DNA of 64,000 bases from Bacteroidaceae bacterium (GCA_024688885.1 JAILDV010000050.1:62001-126000), one strand, 5' to 3'. Counted from the stretch's first letter, positions 15,854 to 25,506 are shown. Numbers and translations are program-made. The notes: a model not told the origin generated them from the letters alone.

Positions 15854-18172
15854 ATGAAGAAAACAATCTTTACTGCCTTCGCAATTCTTCTTGGGAGCAT
15901 CAGCACACTCACTGCCCAAGTGAAATTGCAAACCAACAACATCGACGAAGTCCTCAAGACCATGACGCTTGAAGAGAAAGCCATGCTGGTAGTGGGTGGC
16001 AACCGTCAGATTGAGTCATCAACGAACAATGGCATGATTGGTGGTCACGCTCAACGTGTGCCAGGAGCAGCTGGCATGACACAAGCGATTCCACGTCTCG
16101 GCATCCCTTCTTCTGTCCTCACCGATGGTCCTGCTGGAGTAAGAATCAATCCACGACGTGACAACGACACCAACACCTATTTCTGCACAGGATTCCCTGT
16201 AGGCACTGCACTCGCCTGCACTTGGAACACCCAACTCGTTGAGGAAGTGGGTAAGTGCATCGGTAACGAAGTGCTTGAATATGGCTGCGACGTTCTGTTG
16301 GCACCAGGCATGAACATTCACCGTTCTCCTCTCTGCGGACGTAACTTTGAATACTATTCAGAAGACCCCATCGTGACGGGCAAGATTGCCGCCGCTTACG
16401 TGAGAGGCGTGCAGAGTCAGGGAGTGGGCACTTCGGTCAAGCATTTTGCTGGCAATTCTCAGGAAACCAACCGCATGGGAGTGGATGAAGTGATGTCGCA
16501 ACGTGCCCTCCGTGAAATCTATCTGAAAGGTTTCGAAATCGCTGTGCGAGAAGCTGCACCTTGGACCATCATGTCTTCTTACAACCGTCTGAATGGTCCC
16601 TTCACTCAAGAGAACGGTGAACTGCTCACCACCATTCTGCGTGACGAGTGGGGCTTCGACGGTATCGTGATGACAGACTGGACAGGACTGCGCAACACAG
16701 CCGCCCAGATTCAGGCTGGCAACGACTTGATGGAACCTGGAGCTGAATCGCAAATCAAGGACATCATTGACAAAGTGAAGAGCGGAGCACTGGCAGAGAA
16801 AGACCTTGACATCTGTGTGAAGCGCATCCTTCAGTATCTCGTCAAAACCCCTGCCTTCCGAGCTTACAAATACTCCAACAAACCAGACTTGCTGGCACAT
16901 GCAGCCGTCACCCGCAGCAGTGCGACGGAGGGTATGGTGCTGCTCAAGAACGAAGGTGGAGCACTCCCCATGAAGAATGCCAAGACGGTGTCTGTATTTG
17001 GCGTCACCTCCTATGACTTCATTGCTGGTGGCAGTGGATCGGGCGATGTGAACAAGGCACACACCATCGACCTCATGCAAGGTCTTACAGAAGCAGGATT
17101 ACAAGTGAACACCAAACTGGCAAATCTCTATAAGAGCTATCAGACCTATCAGCAGAGCATTACGGCAGCAGGTCCTGCACGAGGCGGCTGGTTCTGGGGA
17201 AAGGCTGTGCTTCCAGAGATGGCAGTAAGCCGCACTATTGTTGACGTTCAGGCACAAGAATCAGACCTCGCCATCATCACAATCGGACGACAAGCTGGTG
17301 AAGGTTCTGACCGCAAGGAAGAAGGTGACTTCACCCTCACCGATGTAGAGCAGCAGCTCATAGCAGATGTGTGCAACGCTTTCCACCTTGCCAAAAAGCC
17401 TGTGGTGGTGGTGCTCAACATGGGTAACGTGCTTGAAACAGCATCGTGGAAAGGAAAGCCTGATGCCATCCTTTTGGCTTGGCAACCAGGACAAGAGGGT
17501 GGTTATTCTGTGGCTGACGTACTGACCGGCAAGGCAAATCCTTCCGGCAAGCTCACCATGACTTGGCCCAACACACTTCTTGACCTCCCCTCCAGTGCTA
17601 ATTTCCCCAACGTGCGTCCTGTCAACAACAATATGCGGATGCGCGGTGGCAACAACAAGGTAGAGTTCCAAGACTACACCAAACACATGGAAGGCATCAA
17701 TGTGGGCTATCGCTATTTCACCACTGCTGACAAGTCTGTCTCCTACCCCTTCGGTTTCGGACTCAGTTACACGACCTTCTCTTACAGCAAACCTGTTGTG
17801 AAGGCAACCAAGGACGGGCTTACAGCTTCCATCACCGTGACCAATACAGGCAATGTGGCAGGTAAGGAAGTAGTGCAACTCTATGTCAGTGCCCCTGCAG
17901 GAGGTCTTGACAAGCCAGCGCGTGAGTTGAAGGCTTTTGCCAAGACAAAGGAACTGCAACCCAAGCAGAGTGAGACACTCACCATGAAAGTTTCACTCTA
18001 CGACCTCGCTTCTTACAACGAAGCCACGCAGAGTTGGGAATCAGCTCCTGGCAAATACACCATCGGCTTTGGTGCCAATGTGGAGGATATCCGTGCCACT
18101 GCTCCTTACAGCCTCTCCAAACAGTATTCGGTGAAGTGTCATGATGTGATGAAACCCAGCATGGAACTATAA
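15854..18172 (+). CDS. secreted glycoside hydrolase family 3, probable beta-glucosidase
   Basis: A 772-residue GH3 enzyme with a signal peptide (residues 1-21, ending STLTAQ). The barrel domain contains the substrate-binding loop LTDGPAGVR (89-97), GRNFEYYSEDP (162-172), SVKHFAGNSQETNR (194-207) and the nucleophile MTDW with D275. The second domain includes the RKEEGDFTLT loop, a common site of the acid/base residue in GH3 (E in GSDRKEEGDF), and a fibronectin-III-like domain ends the protein. It resembles the thermostable beta-glucosidase B branch more than the xylosidase at 8765-11008, with which it shares only fold-level similarity. The likely role is trimming gluco-oligosaccharides in the periplasm. 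It seems monocistronic. Confidence 0.88.
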   Translation: MKKTIFTAFAILLGSISTLTAQVKLQTNNIDEVLKTMTLEEKAMLVVGGNRQIESSTNNGMIGGHAQRVPGAAGMTQAIPRLGIPSSVLTDGPAGVRINPRRDNDTNTYFCTGFPVGTALACTWNTQLVEEVGKCIGNEVLEYGCDVLLAPGMNIHRSPLCGRNFEYYSEDPIVTGKIAAAYVRGVQSQGVGTSVKHFAGNSQETNRMGVDEVMSQRALREIYLKGFEIAVREAAPWTIMSSYNRLNGPFTQENGELLTTILRDEWGFDGIVMTDWTGLRNTAAQIQAGNDLMEPGAESQIKDIIDKVKSGALAEKDLDICVKRILQYLVKTPAFRAYKYSNKPDLLAHAAVTRSSATEGMVLLKNEGGALPMKNAKTVSVFGVTSYDFIAGGSGSGDVNKAHTIDLMQGLTEAGLQVNTKLANLYKSYQTYQQSITAAGPARGGWFWGKAVLPEMAVSRTIVDVQAQESDLAIITIGRQAGEGSDRKEEGDFTLTDVEQQLIADVCNAFHLAKKPVVVVLNMGNVLETASWKGKPDAILLAWQPGQEGGYSVADVLTGKANPSGKLTMTWPNTLLDLPSSANFPNVRPVNNNMRMRGGNNKVEFQDYTKHMEGINVGYRYFTTADKSVSYPFGFGLSYTTFSYSKPVVKATKDGLTASITVTNTGNVAGKEVVQLYVSAPAGGLDKPARELKAFAKTKELQPKQSETLTMKVSLYDLASYNEATQSWESAPGKYTIGFGANVEDIRATAPYSLSKQYSVKCHDVMKPSMEL

Positions 18173-18217
18173 TTTCACACGCTAAAAGACAATTTTCAGA
18201 AAAAAAGCCCCATTTGT

Positions 18218-18248
18218 TTTGTACTTTCCATCATTTGTGCTACCTTTG
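18218..18248 (+). promoter_or_regulatory. promoter of tRNA-Asn
   Basis: TTTG at 18218-18221 and TACCTTTG at 18241-18248, spaced by exactly 19 bp. The predicted start of transcription, near 18255, lies about 15 nt upstream of the mature tRNA. Confidence 0.75.
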
Positions 18249-18269
18249 CAGTGTCTTTCAGTTAGACCT

Positions 18270-18343
18270 GCTTCAGTAGCTCAGTTGGTTAGAGCACATG
18301 ACTGTTAATCATGGGGTCGTTGGTTCAAGCCCATCCTGAAGCG
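18270..18343 (+). tRNA. tRNA-Asn (anticodon GTT)
   Basis: A 74-nt cloverleaf. Acceptor arms GCTTCAG (18270-18276) and CTGAAGC (18336-18342) pair fully, with discriminator G at 18343. The D-arm contains TAGCTCAGTTGGTTAGAGC. The anticodon stem CATGA/TCATG encloses loop CTGTTAA with anticodon GTT. The T-loop GGTTCAAGCCC is canonical. CCA is not encoded. Confidence 0.97.
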
Positions 18344-18345
18344 CA

Positions 18346-18395
18346 AAAGAAAGAGCCCTGTTGTTTCCACAGGACTCTTTCTTCTTTTTTCCAGA
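18346..18395. terminator. bidirectional terminator between tRNA-Asn and the DUF4954 gene
   Basis: GAAAGAG-C-CCTGT pairs with ACAGG-A-CTCTTTC around a short loop, flanked by an A-rich run on the left and a T-run on the right. It can serve both the tRNA (plus) and the convergent DUF4954 gene (minus). Confidence 0.75.
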
Positions 18396-18400
18396 TAGCC

Positions 18401-20197
18401 TTACTGAATACTTTCCAAGAAATCGCGGAGCTGTTCAGCATCCACATCTCCCATCTGATATTCCTTCTCAGCATCATCCTTGACCATCTTGAGCCACAGG
18501 GAATAGGCTTCCTCCGCTTCCTGCATCCAATGGTCACGGTCGATGAAGAGGCTGTCGCCACAGTTCTGCATAATGAAGTTGGCATAAGCCTGCTCATTCT
18601 GGTTATAATCCCTATGAATCTGCGAGAGAATCTCCTTCAAATCATCCACTGTGCTGATTACACCATTCTCCAAATCACGCACCACGCCATCAAGCTCACT
18701 CTTCGGAGCCAGCAATCCCATCATGTCCACCCAACGTCCACCATTGCTCTCTTCGGTGTCGGCAGTGTTGTTCTGGAAACAACGGTAAAGGAAGAGCTTG
18801 AGCACCAAATCATAATACTGGATGCCTTTCAGCAAGGAGGCACGTTTCATCTTACAGCCATGATAAGTGAACACCTCTGTATTCTCAGGGTTTTTCTTCA
18901 AGAGGTCTTCAAGGATGGTCTTGCCATCGAGGACAGACTGCACGATGTAAGGATTGGGGAAGGCAAAATTGATGATGTCATTACGCGAACTGAGCGGGCG
19001 CTTATCGCGTTTCGGCCATTTGCCCACATCGCGCCATGTGCCCACGGTGCGAATGTTGATGCCCGGTACCAGTGCCGTCTCACGTCCTTCGGCAATGACA
19101 TAACTGAAGGGGAGTTTCTGCACCTGCGGGTGGTTCTGCACCTTACCCATCACCATGGAGAAACTGCCAATATGGGCAGGCCAAAGAATGTGACTGCCCG
19201 AAGCCGTCTTGCTACCGCGGTCAAGTGTGCCCCAATGGATAGGACCCATTTTGTAGGCATGGTTACTTTGGTTGGTGCCCGAACCGGCATTATAGAAAGA
19301 GAAGGCGCCACCAATGAGGAGGGTGCTCTTGTGGTGACTCGTGGCGAAAGGACCACAGAAGGCTGCACAAGACTCGCCATTGTCCATATAGCTATTGGCA
19401 AAGAAGACGCTCGCCTCGGAAGAGAAGCCTTTACCTATATGCACCGACTCACCGACAAAGCTGCAATACACCTTTGCACCATCAATGACACTGGCACCAG
19501 CTGCCACGATGCTGTCTTCGATGATGACATCAGAGCCAATGAGCGTGCCTGCATCGTCAGTGCTGAGAATCGTGCAATTGGTCAGTTTGCAGCTGCCCTG
19601 CACTTCACACCCCTCGCCAATGCGCACATTATTCATCTCCTTCACGCCCACTACACGCGAACCAGCCCCAATGTGGGGAGTTGACAATTGACCGTTGGCA
19701 GTTGACGATTGAGAGTTTTGGATTGAGAGTTTAGCCAACTCTTTCGTCTTGGGGAAATTCACCATCAACCATGCCAATTGTGCCGTCAGCCCCTCGCAAA
19801 TAATGATGTTGGCATCACCTCCCTCATTCAGCACTGAAATCTCCGTGCCATTACCGAAGGTGCTGTCCTCCTGATTCGTGATGATGCCAATGTTTGACAC
19901 ATAGCAACGGTCACCAATCTGTGTATTGGAGATGTAGCCACGCACATTCTCCACCAGACAGTCGTCGCCAATAATCACATTGCGCAACGTGGCATTCCGC
20001 ACACAGCAACGGCGACGGAAACCCTCTTCCACTTCCACCGAACCACCCAAACCGCCAATTTCCACATGGCCATAGAGCAGAACGTTCGTCATTTGCGAAG
20101 GCACAAAAGCCTCATCCACCAAGATGTCGGTCCAATCATCTGCCCAACATCCACGCTCTTCCAACTGAGCGATTTCATTTACTGTCAGTTCTCTCAT
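18401..20197 (-). CDS. DUF4954 family protein with left-handed beta-helix (hexapeptide) repeats
   Basis: A 598-residue protein of the DUF4954 family found in Bacteroidota. The first 330 residues carry many hexapeptide-repeat turns (NVIIGDDCLVENVRGYISNTQIGDRCYVSN; VIIEDSIVAAGASVIDGAKVYCSF), as in sugar-nucleotide acyltransferases and pyrophosphorylases. The C-terminal 250 residues are mostly helical and unlike any catalytic domain I know. A nucleotide-sugar or acyltransferase role is possible but unproven. It overlaps hflX by 4 bp. Residues about 155-172 (LSIQNSQSSTANGQLST) are encoded by degenerate 7-bp repeats inserted in frame between two helix turns. Confidence 0.8.
   Translation of the reverse strand: MRELTVNEIAQLEERGCWADDWTDILVDEAFVPSQMTNVLLYGHVEIGGLGGSVEVEEGFRRRCCVRNATLRNVIIGDDCLVENVRGYISNTQIGDRCYVSNIGIITNQEDSTFGNGTEISVLNEGGDANIIICEGLTAQLAWLMVNFPKTKELAKLSIQNSQSSTANGQLSTPHIGAGSRVVGVKEMNNVRIGEGCEVQGSCKLTNCTILSTDDAGTLIGSDVIIEDSIVAAGASVIDGAKVYCSFVGESVHIGKGFSSEASVFFANSYMDNGESCAAFCGPFATSHHKSTLLIGGAFSFYNAGSGTNQSNHAYKMGPIHWGTLDRGSKTASGSHILWPAHIGSFSMVMGKVQNHPQVQKLPFSYVIAEGRETALVPGINIRTVGTWRDVGKWPKRDKRPLSSRNDIINFAFPNPYIVQSVLDGKTILEDLLKKNPENTEVFTYHGCKMKRASLLKGIQYYDLVLKLFLYRCFQNNTADTEESNGGRWVDMMGLLAPKSELDGVVRDLENGVISTVDDLKEILSQIHRDYNQNEQAYANFIMQNCGDSLFIDRDHWMQEAEEAYSLWLKMVKDDAEKEYQMGDVDAEQLRDFLESIQ
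19678..19737 (-). repeat. in-frame heptanucleotide repeat inside the DUF4954 gene
   Basis: On the minus strand successive 7-bp units read CTCAATC, CAAAACT, CTCAATC, GTCAACT, GCCAACG, GTCAATT, GTCAACT. They are the same family as the CTGTCAA repeats in prmC and the glycosyltransferase at 33040. The encoded peptide is Ser/Gln/Asn/Thr-rich and interrupts the hexapeptide helix. Confidence 0.75.
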
Positions 20198-21435
20198 TCT
20201 ATTTCTCCGTTTGTGTTATAGTTGTCATACAAGAAGTCGTTGTAAGGGTACTTCTGCACATGCAGTTCACGCACCCGTTTGTAGAGCAGTTCCCTGAACT
20301 CATCCATGTTCTCCCGTTCTTTTGCCGAGATGAAGAAGCAGTTCTCGTTCAGCTTCGCCATCCACGTCTTCATCAGTTCATCCAACGGGATATTTTCCTT
20401 TGTGCGGGGAGTCAGGTCATCCGCCTCCTTCTCCACCCAGGTGTAGGCATCAATCTTGTTGAACACAATCATCTGTGGTTTGTCAGCACATCCGAGGTCG
20501 CCCAATGTCTTGTCCACCACTTGTATCTGCTCCTCAAAATCAGGGTGACTGATATCCACCACATGCAGCAGCAGGTCAGCCTCCCTCACCTCGTCCAGCG
20601 TACTCTTGAACGACTCCACCAAATCGGTGGGCAGTTTACGGATGAAGCCCACCGTGTCCGACAAAAGGAAAGGAAGGTTCTCGATGATGACCTTCCGCAC
20701 CGTCGTGTCCAGCGTGGCAAAAAGCTTATTCTCCGCAAAGATGTCACTCTTCGACAGCAAGTTCATCAGCGTGGACTTTCCCACATTCGTATAACCCACC
20801 AATGCCACACGGATGAGCCTTCCACGGTTCTTCCGCTGAGTGGTCTTCTGCTGGTCAATCTCGACCAAACGCTGTTTCAAGAGGGAGATGCGATGACGGA
20901 TGATACGTTGGTCCATCTCCAGCTGCGTCTCACCCGGACCACGAAGTCCCACGCTACCACCTCTCTGACGTTCCAAGTGTGTCCACAATCGCGTCAGTCG
21001 GGGCAGCATATAGCGATACTGCGCCAGCTCCACCTGCGTCTTAGCCGCCGCCGTCTGGGCACGCATGGCAAAGATGTCGAGGATGAGACTGGTGCGGTCC
21101 AATATCTTCACCTGCAAAGCCTTCTCAATGTTCCTGATTTGTTTGGCAGACAACTCATCATCGAAAATGACCATCCCTACAGGGTCTTCCTCATCGTCTT
21201 TCTGCTTGATGAACGCAGCAATCTCCTCCAACTTTCCACTGCCAATGTAAGTGATGCTGCTCGGACCATTCACTCGTTGGGTGAACCGTCGAATCACCTT
21301 CGCACCAGCCGTCTCCGCCAAGAACTCCAGCTCGTTCAAATATTCCGTTGTCTTCCGTTCGTTCTGCTGAGGCGTGATGAGACCCACAATGACCGCAGTC
21401 TCCACTTTCGTCTCAGATATGATAAACTCTTTCAT
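20194..21435 (-). CDS. hflX: GTPase HflX
   Basis: A 413-residue ribosome-associated GTPase that splits stalled or heat-damaged 70S ribosomes. It has the HflX N-terminal domain with GSGKLEEI at 66-73, the glycine-rich linker GLRGPGETQLEMD at 163-175 preceded by a coiled coil, then the G domain with GYTNVGKST (214-222), DTVGFIRKLP (260-269) and NKID. The ATG at 21435 sits 19 bp from a minus-strand -7 box (TATCTTTG, 21462-21455). It overlaps the downstream DUF4954 gene by 4 bp. The promoter region is shared with a heptamer-bounded element that separates it from the divergent glycosyltransferase gene. Confidence 0.95.
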   Translation of the reverse strand: MKEFIISETKVETAVIVGLITPQQNERKTTEYLNELEFLAETAGAKVIRRFTQRVNGPSSITYIGSGKLEEIAAFIKQKDDEEDPVGMVIFDDELSAKQIRNIEKALQVKILDRTSLILDIFAMRAQTAAAKTQVELAQYRYMLPRLTRLWTHLERQRGGSVGLRGPGETQLEMDQRIIRHRISLLKQRLVEIDQQKTTQRKNRGRLIRVALVGYTNVGKSTLMNLLSKSDIFAENKLFATLDTTVRKVIIENLPFLLSDTVGFIRKLPTDLVESFKSTLDEVREADLLLHVVDISHPDFEEQIQVVDKTLGDLGCADKPQMIVFNKIDAYTWVEKEADDLTPRTKENIPLDELMKTWMAKLNENCFFISAKERENMDEFRELLYKRVRELHVQKYPYNDFLYDNYNTNGEIE

Positions 21436-21470
21436 ACAAGTTTTTATTTGGTTGCAAAGATAGTTATTTT

Positions 21471-21575
21471 AATTAGGAATTAGGAATTAGGAATTAGGAA
21501 TTGTTACTTTTTCAACGAAAAAACACCCTGAATCGCAAATAATTCCTAATTCCTAATTCCTAATTCCTAATTCTT
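21471..21575. repeat. heptamer-bounded element between divergent promoters, copy 1
   Basis: Four units of AATTAGG on the left (21471-21498) and at least four of AATTCCT on the right (21541-21575) bracket a core (TTGTTACTTTTTCAACG to GCAAATAATTCC). A minus-strand -7 box (21455-21462, hflX) and a plus-strand -7 box (21579-21586, GT4) flank it. Copy 2 lies at 35006-35110 in the same setting. The -33 regions of both promoters fall inside the heptamer arms. Confidence 0.85.
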
Positions 21576-21578
21576 CCC

Positions 21579-21586
21579 TACCTTTG
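21579..21586 (+). promoter_or_regulatory. promoter -7 box for the GT4 gene
   Basis: TACCTTTG followed by GCA. The predicted -33 position (about 21555) falls in AATTCCT repeats and lacks TTTG. The start codon at 21602 leaves a leader of about 10 nt. Confidence 0.6.
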
Positions 21587-21601
21587 CACCCGATTTGAAT
21601 A

Positions 21602-22843
21602 ATGAGAGTCCTAATCGTCAACACATCTGAACGCGTCGGAGGTGCAGCCATTGCCGCCAATCGCCTCATGGAAGCCTTGAAAAAGAACGGAGTCAAGGTG
21701 AAGATGCTTGTGCGCGACAAGCAGACTGACCACCTCACCGTCCTGCCTGTAGGGAACGGCTGGATGCAACCCCTCAAGTTTGTCTGGGAACGGCTATGCA
21801 TCTTCATTGCCAACAACTTCAGCCGAAAGAACCTCTTTCAGGTGGACATCGCCAACACAGGCACCGACATCACCCGGCTCACCGAGTTTCAGAGGGCAGA
21901 CGTCATCCACCTGCATTGGATCAACCAAGGATTCCTTTCCCTGTCCGACATCAGCCACATCTTCCAGTCGGGCAAGCGGGTGGTCATCACCATGCACGAC
22001 CAATGGTATTTCACAGGCATCTGCCACTATTCGGGCGACTGTCAGAAATACACAAGCCTATGCCACGACTGCCCACTGATGAGCGGCAGCCTCTGGGACG
22101 ACCTCGCCAAAAGGGTGTTCCTGCAAAAGGAGAAAATATATGGCACCGCCTCCCTCACATTTGTCGGGTGCAGTCAGTGGATGGCAGACTTAGCCAAGAC
22201 CTCACGGCTCACTCAGGGACACAAGGTGGTCAGCATACCCAATGCCATCAACACCGAGCGCTTCCTTCCCATGGACAAGGCAGAAGCACGTCGAGCCTTC
22301 CGTTTGCCACAAGACAAGCAGCTGCTCCTCTTTGGCTGTCAACGCATCACCGACGAGCGCAAGGGATTCACACTGCTGGTCGAGGCTCTCCAGCTCATCA
22401 AGAAGACACATCCCGACGTAGCTCAAGCCACAGAAGTGGTGGTGGTGGGAGGTCAGGCAGAGTACGTGCGCAAACAGGTGCCCTTCGACATCATTCCCGT
22501 CAACTACGTCAGCGACCCCCAACGCATGGTCATGCTCTACAATGCCGTGAATGTTTATGTCACCCCCTCGCTGCAGGACAACCTGCCCAACACCATCATG
22601 GAAGCTCTGGCATGCGGCACACCCTGTGTCGGATTCAACGTGGGAGGCATCCCCGAAATGATTGACCACAAGAAGAACGGCTACGTGGCGACCTATAAAG
22701 ACGCACAAGACCTTGCCGACGGCATCCTCTGGACACTCGCCACCGACCATCCCACATTGAGTCGGCAGGCACGCAACAAGGTGATGACCACCTACAGCGA
22801 AAATGCCGTGGCACGAAAATACATGGATGTCTATGAAAATTAG
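21602..22843 (+). CDS. glycosyltransferase family 4
   Basis: A 413-residue retaining glycosyltransferase of the GT-B fold. The N-terminal half begins MRVLIVNTSERVGGAAIAANRL, with the glycine-rich acceptor loop; the C-terminal half holds LLFGCQRITDERKGFTLLVEAL and the donor-binding segment SLQDNLPNTIMEALACGTPCVGFNVGGIPEMI with the E-x7-E type motif. The donor sugar cannot be told. A small helical insert YFTGICHYSGDCQKYTSLCHDC contains several Cys/His residues, common in this GT4 subgroup. Its stop overlaps the next GT2 gene by 11 bp, so both probably extend the same surface glycan. Confidence 0.88.
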   Translation: MRVLIVNTSERVGGAAIAANRLMEALKKNGVKVKMLVRDKQTDHLTVLPVGNGWMQPLKFVWERLCIFIANNFSRKNLFQVDIANTGTDITRLTEFQRADVIHLHWINQGFLSLSDISHIFQSGKRVVITMHDQWYFTGICHYSGDCQKYTSLCHDCPLMSGSLWDDLAKRVFLQKEKIYGTASLTFVGCSQWMADLAKTSRLTQGHKVVSIPNAINTERFLPMDKAEARRAFRLPQDKQLLLFGCQRITDERKGFTLLVEALQLIKKTHPDVAQATEVVVVGGQAEYVRKQVPFDIIPVNYVSDPQRMVMLYNAVNVYVTPSLQDNLPNTIMEALACGTPCVGFNVGGIPEMIDHKKNGYVATYKDAQDLADGILWTLATDHPTLSRQARNKVMTTYSENAVARKYMDVYEN

Positions 22844-23576
22844 CATCATCACCGTCACATACAACGCCGAAGCCACCATCGGGCGCACCATGGAGAGCGT
22901 GGCGCAACAAACCCATCCCGACGTCGAACACATCATCATCGATGGAGCTTCCACCGACAGGACCTTGGACATTGCCCGCCGCTATCCCCATGCCATCATC
23001 TGCAGCGAACCCGACCATGGACTCTACGACGCCATGAACAAAGGGCTGAAGAAAGCCACAGGCGACTACCTCTGCTTCCTGAATGCAGGCGACAAACTGC
23101 ACAGCAAGGACACACTGGCACACATCGCCGCCTCACTCCCATCCCCCCAACACGGGAACGGAGTGGCAATACTGTATGGCGACACCCATATCGTTGACAA
23201 CGAAGGCAACTTCCTGCGCCGTCGGCGTCTGACACCACCCGAGCACCTCACATGGCGCTCCTTCCGGCAAGGCATGCTCGTCTGCCATCAAGCCTTCTAC
23301 ATCAACCGTCAGCTTGCACCCCTCTACGACACGCACTATCGGTTCTCCGCAGACTTCGACTGGTGCATCCGCTGCATGAAAGAAGGAGAGCGCCTCGGCA
23401 TGGAAAATCTATTCATCAAGGAACCCCTTGCCGACTACCTCAACGAGGGCATGACCACTGCCCATCGGCGAGCCTCCCTCAACGAACGATTCAGGATAAT
23501 GGCAAAGCACTATGGGCTTGTGCCAACAATTATACAACACATTTGGTTTATATTCAGAGTATTAGTTAAAAAGTAA
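22833..23576 (+). CDS. glycosyltransferase family 2 (WcaA-like)
   Basis: A 247-residue GT-A enzyme taken from the ATG at 22833 (MKISIITVTYNAEATI); the frame opens 10 codons earlier but that start lies well inside the previous gene and lacks family similarity. Motifs are HIIIDGASTDRT (nucleotide binding), SEPDHGLYDAMNKGLKKATGDYLCFLNAGD with the DXD-equivalent NAGD, and FSADFDWCIR in the acceptor half. The EPDxGxYDAMNKG signature marks the WcaA/colanic-acid-like branch. It overlaps the GT4 stop codon (ATGAAAATTAG) and is followed 7 bp later by the SulP gene. Confidence 0.88.
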   Translation: MKISIITVTYNAEATIGRTMESVAQQTHPDVEHIIIDGASTDRTLDIARRYPHAIICSEPDHGLYDAMNKGLKKATGDYLCFLNAGDKLHSKDTLAHIAASLPSPQHGNGVAILYGDTHIVDNEGNFLRRRRLTPPEHLTWRSFRQGMLVCHQAFYINRQLAPLYDTHYRFSADFDWCIRCMKEGERLGMENLFIKEPLADYLNEGMTTAHRRASLNERFRIMAKHYGLVPTIIQHIWFIFRVLVKK

Positions 23577-23583
23577 AAAGAGC

Positions 23584-25263
23584 ATGAAGAGATTTCGTCC
23601 CTCCAAACCAGAGTTGGTTTATGCACTCAAAAATTACAACAAGAAGAAATTTACAGCCGACTTAATGGCTGGAATCATCGTGGGCATCGTTGCACTTCCC
23701 TTGGCCATCGCTTTTGGCATTGCATCAGGTGTGTCACCCGAAAAAGGTATTCTCACAGCCATCATAGCAGGTTTCGCCATCAGCGCATTCGGTGGCAGTC
23801 GTGTACAAATAGGCGGACCCACAGGTGCCTTCATCATCATCATCTATGGCATTATCCAGCAGTACGGACTCACAGGGCTTGCCATTGCCACAGTTCTGGC
23901 AGGACTCTTCCTCATCTTGCTCGGAGTGTTGCGCCTCGGCACCATCATCCGCTACATTCCCTACCCCATCATCGTAGGTTTCACGAGTGGTATTGCACTG
24001 ACCATCTTCTCCACCCAGGTAAAAGACTTGCTCGGTCTCCACATTGAGGGAGCTGTGCCTGCTGACTTCATCGAGAAATGGGTATGCTACATACAGAACT
24101 TCTCCACCATCGACCTTGCCACAGCCATCGTCGGTGTCTTATCCGTGGTCATCATAGCCTGCACCCCTTTCATCAGCAAGAAAGTGCCTGGTTCGCTCAT
24201 CGCCATCATCGCCATGACCGTCGCAGGCATCATCATGACGAACTACTTCGGCATCCATGTCGACACCATCGGAGACAGGTTCGAAATCAACCCCTCCCTG
24301 CCAGAAGCAGATGTCCCCTAGCTGAATTGGGACAACATCAAGGGTTTGCTCTCACCAGCACTCACCATAGCAGTGCTCGGTGCCATTGAGAGTCTGCTCT
24401 CCGCCACAGTGGCAGATGGTATCATTGGACACAAGCACGACTCCAATCAGGAACTCATTGGTCAGGGCATTGCCAACGTGCTCAGCCCCATCTTCGGAGG
24501 CATCCCAGCCACAGGTGCCATCGCCCGCACCATGACCAACATCAACAATGGCGGTAAGACTCCTGTTGCCGGCATCATTCATGCCGTGGTGCTGCTCCTC
24601 ATATACTTTTTCCTGATGCCTTATGCTAAATATATCCCAATGGCTTGTTTGGCAGGAGTGCTTGTAGTGGTCAGCTACAACATGAGCGGCTGGCGCACCA
24701 TCCGTGAGATGATGCACAACCCCAAGAGTGACATCTTTGTACTTTGGCTCACTTTCGGGCTCACCGTCATTTTCGACTTGACCATTGCCATCGAAGTGGG
24801 CTTGATGCTGGCATGCCTCCTCTGCATGCGTCGTATGGCAGAGACCACCCAAGTGAGTGTGCTCACCGACGATGACGAGATAGACCCCACTGCAGAGACC
24901 GACTTGGCAGAGAATCCCAACATTGAGCACTTGGCGATTCCCGAGAATGTGGAAGTGTATGAAATCAATGGCCCTTATTTCTTCGGTATAGCCAACAAGT
25001 TCGAAGAGGTGATGGTGCGCATGAAAGAACGTCCGCAAGTACGTATCATCCGTATGCGCAAGGTGCCCTTCATCGATTCTACAGGCATGCACAACCTGAC
25101 CAATCTCATCGAGATGTCGAAAAAAGAAGGTATCAAGATTATCCTTTCGGGTGTCAACGATTATGTACGTAGTGTTCTTGTCAAAAATGGCTTCAACGAA
25201 CTCATTGGCGAAGAGAACATTTGCCCGAATATCAATGTTGCTCTCGAGAAATCCAAGCAATAG
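23584..25263 (+). pseudogene. SulP-family anion transporter with STAS domain, interrupted by an in-frame TAG
   Basis: Two consecutive parts in the same frame read as one SulP transporter of 559 codons. Part 1 (23584-24321, 245 residues) has the SulP start ADLMAGIIVGIVALPLAIAFGIASGV and GGPTGAFIIIIYGI. A TAG stop at 24319-24321 follows DVP; the frame continues at once with LNWDNIKGLLSPALTIAVLGA, more membrane segments, and a C-terminal STAS domain (VEVYEINGPYFFGIANKF; VPFIDSTGMHNLTNLI). No indel is needed. Without read-through the product lacks the second half of the transport domain and STAS. A single-base change (for example GAG to TAG), a sequencing error or suppression could explain it. 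The substrate is sulfate, bicarbonate or another anion. Confidence 0.85.
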
Positions 25264-25326
25264 TCATCCACACTGCTCCTTTTTTGTTCATTTTTAGTCA
25301 TTTCCTCATTTTTTTTGAGGAAAGGC

Positions 25327-25357
25327 TTGTTTGTGTAGCAAATAATTCATACCTTTG
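25327..25357 (+). promoter_or_regulatory. promoter of the 1350-residue secreted protein
   Basis: TTG at 25327-25329 and TACCTTTG at 25350-25357 with 20 bp between. The 5' leader to the ATG at 25507 is about 140 nt and AT-rich. It contains no long hairpin that I could identify. Confidence 0.6.
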
Positions 25358-25506
25358 TCACCTAAAATTATGCCATCTCTCTTGCGTGAGAGTTGGTTTC
25401 AGAGACTAACTAATAACGACTTCATCCTATTTATACATTATTAATAATAAGGGAAACGAGTCAAATGTTTAACTAATCTTTTATATTAATTAATTACTAA
25501 CTCATT

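Noticed and set aside
18311..19684. 457-codon plus-strand open frame opposite the DUF4954 gene
   Set aside because: It starts inside the tRNA, crosses the terminator and mirrors a real gene on the other strand.
20260..21483. 407-codon plus-strand open frame opposite hflX
   Set aside because: Antisense shadow; hflX has all GTPase motifs and a promoter.
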